Part shown: positions 6,943-11,291 of the stretch, one piece after another
Numbering within the stretch: the stretch's first letter is position 1
Layout: every line of letters starts with the position of its first letter
Assembly: GCA_015494005.1 (NCBI GenBank)
Contig: WGCB01000157.1
Coordinates: 1 to 11,291 of the forward strand
Direction: 5' to 3'
Length of the DNA stretch: 11,291 nucleotides
Source: Caldilineaceae bacterium
GTDB lineage: Bacteria > Chloroflexota > Anaerolineae > Caldilineales > Caldilineaceae
Notes under the pieces: generated by a model
What the model was told of the DNA's origin: nothing
Databases searched by the model: none
The model's input: only the letters and a program-made list of their open reading frames with translations
Position numbers and translations under genes: made by a program

Positions 6943-9165
6943 TCAGGCCCAGGAGGGATCCTGGACAATCAAGGAGCGAGTAGAGCGATGGTCGATGGCT
7001 TGGGAAAAGAGGCTGCCTTGCCCGAACTCGCACTTCAGTTCCCGGAGCTGGGCGAGCTGCTGGGGCGTCTCAATCCCCTCGGCGATGACGTTCAATTCCA
7101 GGTCGTGGGCCAGGGTGACGATGGTCCGCACGATCTCGGTGTTGCCTCCCTCCGCGGTCATCTCCTTGACGAAGGAGCCGTCGATCTTCAAGGTGTCGAT
7201 GGGATAGTAGTGGAGAGAGCTCAAAGAGGAGTAGCCGGTGCCGAAATCATCAATGCAGAGTTGCACCTTCAAGGAACGCAATGCAGCCAGGGTGCGCGCG
7301 ATGTTGATCACGTTTTCCCGGACCACGTTTTCGGTGATTTCCAGCTTCAGGGTCTGAGGATCCAGCTCGCTCTCCTCCAGAACCATGGCAATGTACTCCA
7401 CCAGGTCTGGCTGGCCAAGGATAGCCCCAGAGAGATTGACGCTGAGGAAGAGGGGCGGGGATTGGGGACGAAGGGTCTGCCAGAGCTTCAACTGGAGCGC
7501 ACCGGTACGAATGGTCCAGCGGTCGATGCTGGCAATGAGCCCCGTTTCTTCGGCCAGGTCCAGGAACTCCTTGGGGTGGAGCAGGCCTCGTTCCGGGTGC
7601 TGCCAACGCACCAACGCTTCGAAACCGGCCAACTTTCCTGTGGTCAAGGAGACAATGGGCTGGTAGTGGATCCGGAATTCTTGGCGTTCCAGGGCTCGGC
7701 GCAGATCGGTCTCCAAACACCAGATGGCCATCGCTCGAGCGTGCATGGCCGCGTCGAAGATCTCGTAACGGGCTCGTCCTTGCGCCTTGGCTCGGTACAT
7801 GGCTGTGTCGGCATCCCGGAGCATTTCCTCGGGCCGGGTATAGATAGGGGAGCTGAAGGCAATGCCGATGCTGGCCGAGGAGAACACCTCGTGTTCCTGC
7901 ACCTGAAATGGCTGCTCAAGGGATTCCAGGATTCGCTCGGCCACCACGGTGGCGTGTTTCGTCTCCGTGACGTTGTGCAGCAGGATCGCGAACTCGTCGC
8001 CGCCGAACCGGGAAATGGTATCCAGCGGGGCAAAGTAATGCATGTCGTGGAACAGATCGGTGAGCTCATTGCTGCCCAGCCGGGTTACGGTGTCCAATGG
8101 GGCGATGCAGTTCTCCAGGCGTCTGGCGATCTTGGTCAAGAGCTGGTCACCGATCAGGTGGCCCAGGCTGTCGTTGATGTTCTTGAAGCGATCCAGGTCC
8201 AGGAATAGCACCGCGAAATCGTGTTTGCCCTGCTTGTTGGCCTCCTTGATGGAGTGCTCCAGGCGTTCCATGAACAGGGTGCGGTTGGGCAGGCCAGTGA
8301 GGGTGTCGTGTAGCGCTTCGTAGAGGAGCCGGGCCTCGGTCAGTTTGCGCTCGGTGATGTCCGTCTGGGAGCCGGCCATCCGGTAAGGCGATCCCTGGTG
8401 CGAGCTCAAGGCCAGACCCCGGCCCAGCATCCATCGGTAGTTCCCGTCCCGGTGGCGGATGCGGTACTCCTTCTTGAAATGGGTGGTTCCTCCCTGGAGA
8501 TGCGTGTCGATGGCTTCCAACACAGCCTGTCTGTCATCCGGGTGGATTCGGTCGAACCATTCCGACGGCTGGGTGCTGAGCTCCGACTGGGTGTAGCCCA
8601 GCATCTGGCACCAACGAGATGAAAAGCGCATTTCGTCTGTGCGCAGATCCCAGTCCCAGAGGCCATCGTTGGTGGCCTCTGCAACCAAGGCATACCGCTC
8701 CTCGCTCTCCCGGAGGGCCCACCGGAGCCGGTTGATGCCCAGGGCGTAGCGGATGGTCCGAGCCAGGAGTCGACTATCGAGCTGGGGTTTCACCAGGTAG
8801 TCCACCGCTCCCTGGGACAAGGCTTCCATGGCCTGGGGGACCGTATCCAGTTCGCTGAGGACGACCAGGGCTGCTTCGGAGATGTGTTCCAGGACTTGCG
8901 CGATGGCCTGGTTCTGGAGGGGCTGGGTCAGAGAGAGGTCCAAGAGGACCACGTCGTAGTTTTCCTGTCCAAGCCAGTGCAGACCACCTTCCAGGCTGTT
9001 CTCCTCGCGGATTTCGAAGGAGAAATCTGCCCGGGCCATGAGCTGTTCTCGGATGAGGTAGGCCTGTCGGCTGTCTTTTTCAATAAGGAGGAGGCGTGTG
9101 GGGCCTTGAGTGGACTTAGCGGTGGAACCACGAGTCAAGGCGTCCGTTTTGGGGCTGTGGAGCAT
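6943..9165 (-). CDS. REC-PAS-GGDEF-EAL cyclic di-GMP signalling protein
   Basis: A 740-residue cytoplasmic protein that controls the second messenger cyclic di-GMP. Order: receiver domain (24-145; phospho-acceptor Asp76 in VVLLDLS, Ser104, Lys126), PAS sensor domain (152-275), GGDEF (283-470) and EAL (480-730). The EAL site is complete: EALVR (Glu516), SVNLSG (Asn577), LEITEN (Glu609), IDDFGTGYS (Asp639/640), LKIDGSF (Lys660), AEGIET (Glu696), so phosphodiesterase activity is likely. The GGDEF motif at 388-392 is intact, but a 24-residue tandem duplication with a degenerate GSNEL copy (364-368) precedes it, so cyclase activity is uncertain. The inhibitory RxxD site reads APLD and is lost. The ATG at 9165 has only a weak AGGG 8 nt upstream but gives a full receiver domain. 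The upstream neighbour is a response regulator; no kinase is in the window. Confidence 0.95.
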   Translation of the reverse strand: MLHSPKTDALTRGSTAKSTQGPTRLLLIEKDSRQAYLIREQLMARADFSFEIREENSLEGGLHWLGQENYDVVLLDLSLTQPLQNQAIAQVLEHISEAALVVLSELDTVPQAMEALSQGAVDYLVKPQLDSRLLARTIRYALGINRLRWALRESEERYALVAEATNDGLWDWDLRTDEMRFSSRWCQMLGYTQSELSTQPSEWFDRIHPDDRQAVLEAIDTHLQGGTTHFKKEYRIRHRDGNYRWMLGRGLALSSHQGSPYRMAGSQTDITERKLTEARLLYEALHDTLTGLPNRTLFMERLEHSIKEANKQGKHDFAVLFLDLDRFKNINDSLGHLIGDQLLTKIARRLENCIAPLDTVTRLGSNELTDLFHDMHYFAPLDTISRFGGDEFAILLHNVTETKHATVVAERILESLEQPFQVQEHEVFSSASIGIAFSSPIYTRPEEMLRDADTAMYRAKAQGRARYEIFDAAMHARAMAIWCLETDLRRALERQEFRIHYQPIVSLTTGKLAGFEALVRWQHPERGLLHPKEFLDLAEETGLIASIDRWTIRTGALQLKLWQTLRPQSPPLFLSVNLSGAILGQPDLVEYIAMVLEESELDPQTLKLEITENVVRENVINIARTLAALRSLKVQLCIDDFGTGYSSLSSLHYYPIDTLKIDGSFVKEMTAEGGNTEIVRTIVTLAHDLELNVIAEGIETPQQLAQLRELKCEFGQGSLFSQAIDHRSTRSLIVQDPSWA
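7990..8106 (-). repeat. 72-bp-period in-frame duplication inside the GGDEF domain
   Basis: Two diverged copies lie 72 bp apart: 8062-8106 encodes the 15 residues 355-369 and 7990-8034 encodes residues 379-393 (APLDTVTRLGSNELT against APLDTISRFGGDEFA, 8 of 15 identical). At DNA level 8080-8103 and 8008-8031 agree at 18 of 24 bases. The spacing is exactly 24 codons, so the frame is kept. Confidence 0.8.
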
Positions 9166-9288
9166 AGTGTGTACCCTGGATGCTGCTGCCGGATCGTTCC
9201 AATGTAATCAATTTGTGGGGTTGGTCCGGCGAACTTTGCAGCCTAAAGACGTCGATGTTAGCGAGCGGGGGTGAAGGATCGCACAAAT

Positions 9289-9297
9289 AGTATACCA
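9289..9297 (-). promoter_or_regulatory. Extended -10 element, probable promoter of the c-di-GMP gene
   Basis: TGGTATACT on the minus strand fits the TG-n-TATAAT extended -10 pattern. A clear -35 box at 17 nt is lacking, which extended -10 promoters tolerate. Transcription would start near 9282. Confidence 0.4.
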
Positions 9298-9404
9298 TGC
9301 GGCGAAACCCATCTAGAAAATTATACTACGAACGGGTACGAGAGAGGGGTCGTGTGTTTGCACGAGATGCCCGGAGCTGTACTGCTTCAACGGGATTCTT
9401 TCAA

Positions 9405-9448
9405 AAGGGTCGGGGACCGTCTCTCCTGGAGCACGGTCCCCGACCCTT
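9405..9448 (-). terminator. Long perfect-stem terminator of the response regulator gene
   Basis: A perfect 16-bp inverted repeat, AAGGGTCGGGGACCGT (9405-9420) with ACGGTCCCCGACCCTT (9433-9448), around a 12-nt loop. On the minus strand the stem is followed by a short U run ending TTTTG. It lies 71 nt past the stop codon of the regulator. The T run is short for such a strong stem, so it could also be a dispersed palindromic repeat serving as terminator. Confidence 0.75.
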
Positions 9449-9519
9449 CTACCAACTCAGTGGAGCGCCTATTGGGGTGTGTGGCTGGATAGTGGCTGTC
9501 GATCCGGAACGGTTCCTCG

Positions 9520-10368
9520 CTACATTTTGCGTTCTCGAACCGGGCTGGCGTAGTCGACCCGTTCGAAGATCCAGGTTCGAGGTTGGTCGAGCATGGGCTT
9601 CTTTGATCGCCGTTTCTGGTGGATGCTATTCGGAGAGTGGAATTTGTAACCCACTTCCCGGACGGTGATCAGGTAGGAGGGTTTCGACGGATCCTCTTCG
9701 ATCTTTTCTCGCAGCCGGCGCATGGTCACCTCAACGAGATTGGTGCTGCCGGTGTATTCGTACCCCCAAACTTCCTGGAAGAGGACACTCTTGCTGACTG
9801 GCTGATTGGGGTGGCTCATCAGGTATTGAAGAAGCCGATACTCTGTGGGGGTCAAGTAGACTGCCTCTCCCCGCACTGTCACCTGGTGGGCTTCGTTGTC
9901 CAGGACCACATCCCCCACTGCGATGATCTTGGAAGTGGACTGGTTCTTCAGCCAGTCCACTCGGCGCAGAATGGCCCGGATGCGAGCGATGAGTTCGCGG
10001 AAGATGAAAGGTTTGCCGATGAAATCGTCCACTCCCATCTCCAAGCCTCGGACAACGCTGTCTTGGTCGTTGAGTGCCGTCAGCATGATGATGGGTACGT
10101 TGGAGCGTTTGCGGAGCTCCGTGCAGACCTGCAAGCCGTCCACCTTTGGCATCATGACATCGAGCAACACCAGGTCGACGGAGTACTTGTCGAATTTCGC
10201 CAGCGCCTCCTCCCCGTCGGAGGCTTCGATCACCTTGTATCCAACCCACTCCAGGGAAACTCGCAGTAACCGTCGCAGATCGGCCTCATCGTCCACCACG
10301 AGGATCAGTTTCTCGTCGTCGATGATGTTCTCGTATCGGTCCAAGGTCATTCGGGCGGCATTGGTCAT
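9520..10368 (-). CDS. OmpR/PhoB-family response regulator
   Basis: A 282-residue two-component response regulator. The receiver domain (residues 20-140) has the acidic pair VVDDEAD (Asp26/27), phospho-acceptor Asp70 in VLLDVMMPK, Thr97 and Lys119 in IGKPF. The C-terminal winged-helix domain (148-243) ends in the family signature REVGYKF. After it comes a 39-residue basic tail (for example QKRRSKKP) not usual in the family. I chose ATG at 10368 because GGGAG (10376-10380) is 7 nt upstream; an in-frame ATG at 10407 would add 13 residues but has no binding site. Target genes are unknown. The next gene downstream encodes the c-di-GMP protein, separated by a terminator. No histidine kinase lies nearby, so its partner must be elsewhere. 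Confidence 0.92.
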   Translation of the reverse strand: MTNAARMTLDRYENIIDDEKLILVVDDEADLRRLLRVSLEWVGYKVIEASDGEEALAKFDKYSVDLVLLDVMMPKVDGLQVCTELRKRSNVPIIMLTALNDQDSVVRGLEMGVDDFIGKPFIFRELIARIRAILRRVDWLKNQSTSKIIAVGDVVLDNEAHQVTVRGEAVYLTPTEYRLLQYLMSHPNQPVSKSVLFQEVWGYEYTGSTNLVEVTMRRLREKIEEDPSKPSYLITVREVGYKFHSPNSIHQKRRSKKPMLDQPRTWIFERVDYASPVRERKM

Positions 10369-10375
10369 GGTTGCG

Positions 10376-10380
10376 CTCCC
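10376..10380 (-). promoter_or_regulatory. Ribosome binding site deciding the response regulator start
   Basis: GGGAG on the minus strand, 7 nt before the ATG at 10368. No comparable site precedes the in-frame ATG at 10407, so the shorter protein is preferred. Confidence 0.6.
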
Positions 10381-10654
10381 ACGTTGTGCTTGAAAGTAGT
10401 TGTCCATGGCATGGGGCAGTCGAAGAGAAGGCTGAGTCCGGTGCCGAGAGATATACGAAGGGGTGGGCTGTTTGAATGATGTCTTTGTCGTTGGCCCGAG
10501 GCGTAGTGGATTTATCCAGTAATCCGTATATGAATAGTGTACCGAGATTGTCCGAGAATCGAATAAGAAAGAAATTAAAATTCTATATGGAATAAAGGAT
10601 TGTCAGGAAAGGTTGTAGGCAACAACGGGCGGGAAATGTCTCTCAAAGTCAAAG

Positions 10655-10694
10655 GGCCTCCTGCAGTCAACCGGATAGCTGGCTGCAGGAGGCC
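10655..10694 (-). terminator. Terminator-like inverted repeat after the propeller gene
   Basis: A perfect 12-bp stem, GGCCTCCTGCAG (10655-10666) with CTGCAGGAGGCC (10683-10694), around a 16-nt loop, 59 nt past the stop codon. The sequence after it on the minus strand is CTTTGACTTTGAG, a broken U run, so termination may be partial. Confidence 0.55.
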
Positions 10695-10753
10695 TGCTGT
10701 TAAGCAAGTTTGCTTTTGGCTTTGTTGTGCTCTGCTGTGAAAGCAGATCCGGG

Positions 10754-11291
10754 TTACCGTGATTTCACCCAGACAGGATCCCAATCATCTGCGTAGCCGT
10801 CACTGATGCGCCGTACATTCGTGCCGTCCGCGGACATGATGTAAAGCTGCCGGCGTCTGCCCTCCCGGTTTGACCAGAAAACGATCTCCGAGCCATCTGG
10901 GGACCAACTGGGATGCCGATCCCATTCCCAGTCGTTGAAGGTGAGCCGTTGCAGGCCACTTCCGTCCCGGTTGACGACGAAGATCTCGTCATTGCCTGGC
11001 TCATTGGAGACGAATGCGATGCGCCATCCATCCCGTGTGATGGCCGGATCCCAGGAAGTGCCGGAACCGAACCGGGTGACTTCCAAGTCCGTGTTGAACT
11101 GGAAATCCCGGACAAAAATCTGGGTGCCATTGGCAGACTCGCGTACGAATGTCATGAACTGCCGCTTCTCGTCGAACACCTCCAGGCTTTTCGCCCGCTG
11201 GTATGGCCACGGCGCGGTTAACTTCCCGATGTTCGACCCGTCGGGATCCATGACAAAGATGGCTTCGCCGCCGTCCCGGTTCGACTTGAAC
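10754..11291 (-). CDS. TolB-like beta-propeller protein, 5' end outside window
   Basis: Only the last 178 or so codons are visible; the frame is open to the right edge, so the start is missing. The segment consists of repeated TolB/WD40-like (PD40) blades with motifs of the type SNRDG-x-x-IFVMDPDGSN, DGSGLQRLTFND, SWSPDGSEIVFWSNREG and LYIMSADGTNVRRISDG, repeating at about 40-45 residues. Such propellers are usually exported or form the extracellular sensor part of a larger protein, and bind proteins or peptides. The N-terminal part that would show a signal peptide or a kinase domain is not in view. The protein ends soon after the last blade (DDWDPVWVKSR). It is followed by an inverted repeat acting as a likely terminator, so it is probably the last gene of its transcript. 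Confidence 0.85.
   Translation of the reverse strand, partial: FKSNRDGGEAIFVMDPDGSNIGKLTAPWPYQRAKSLEVFDEKRQFMTFVRESANGTQIFVRDFQFNTDLEVTRFGSGTSWDPAITRDGWRIAFVSNEPGNDEIFVVNRDGSGLQRLTFNDWEWDRHPSWSPDGSEIVFWSNREGRRRQLYIMSADGTNVRRISDGYADDWDPVWVKSR

Larger units (their letters stand above)
9166..9519. other. 354-bp gene-free stretch: leader of the c-di-GMP gene plus terminator
   Basis: Contains, read on the minus strand, the terminator of the response regulator gene (9405-9448), an A+T-rich patch with TATAAT (9322-9327) and the extended -10 at 9289-9297, then a leader of about 117 nt. In the leader GCCGGA (9188-9193) with CCAA (9199-9202) can pair with TTGG-TCCGGC (9221-9230). I see no coding gene and no riboswitch consensus I recognise. 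Confidence 0.6.
10369..10753. other. 385-bp gene-free stretch upstream of the response regulator
   Basis: Holds the terminator-like inverted repeat of the propeller gene (10655-10694), a second small palindrome AAGCAA-GT-TTGCTT (10702-10715), then an A+T-rich segment at about 10500-10610 that contrasts with the G+C-rich surroundings. The segment is well placed to hold the response regulator promoter, but no pair of boxes is convincing. I find no credible gene in it on either strand. Confidence 0.55.

Noticed and set aside
6904..8208. 434-codon open frame on the plus strand antisense to the EAL region
   Set aside because: Covers the intact EAL catalytic motifs of the opposite strand and has no domain of its own.
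9297..9668. 123-codon open frame on the plus strand between the regulator and c-di-GMP genes
   Set aside because: It runs through the perfect terminator palindrome and the regulator's 3' end, with no binding site or motif.
10598..10606. TTGTCAGG near 10600 as a second end of the MITE-like element
   Set aside because: Only the inner TTGTCAG matches; the GGGTGCA outer end and a partner arm are absent.
10575..10784. 69-codon open frame on the minus strand after the propeller gene
   Set aside because: It overlaps the end of the propeller gene in another frame and crosses the inverted repeat at 10655-10694; no ribosome binding site seen.

Overview
The window is a G+C-rich bacterial chromosome segment with short operons, Shine-Dalgarno starts and a mix of housekeeping and signalling genes. 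Gene content (a 2-oxoacid:ferredoxin oxidoreductase with fused gamma-alpha subunit, a REC-PAS-GGDEF-EAL protein, a TolB-type propeller) and protein style suggest a Chloroflexota bacterium. This is an inference from general resemblance; no marker gene is present to prove it.

Layout. Positions 2-2590 (plus strand) hold the 3' part of a nucleoside-phosphorylase-like gene, a PlsC-type acyltransferase 3 nt behind it, and, after a 153-nt gap, a single-domain rhodanese. A symmetrical bidirectional terminator (2646-2675) separates these from everything that follows, all of which is on the minus strand. Reading in the minus direction, the right-hand part is: a partial TolB-like beta-propeller gene entering from the right edge (11291-10754); an OmpR/PhoB-type response regulator (10368-9520); a large c-di-GMP protein (9165-6943); a GntR/FCD regulator (6635-5919); and korA-korB (5703-2720).

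The GntR/FCD gene has an unusually readable control region. There is a TTGACA-17-TATTCT promoter, and immediately downstream a 38-bp operator-like inverted repeat (TGGTGC...GCACCA) whose middle is made of three tandem 9-mers. No clear terminator lies between this gene and korA, so one repressor may control itself and the oxidoreductase genes. Just upstream of that promoter sits a compact 102-bp element with 22-bp imperfect terminal inverted repeats. It is flanked by a perfect 9-bp direct repeat (CCCATGATC), the signature of a transposed MITE-like element.

The c-di-GMP protein has a complete EAL phosphodiesterase site and an intact GGDEF motif. The GGDEF motif is preceded by an in-frame, diverged 24-residue tandem duplication containing a degenerate copy (GSNEL) at the canonical position. 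Together with the neighbouring response regulator this forms a signalling cluster, but no histidine kinase is seen. I found no tRNA, rRNA, CRISPR array, complete insertion sequence or origin. I did not find a convincing new multi-gene system; the MITE-like element, the operator array and the duplicated GGDEF segment are the most notable observations.
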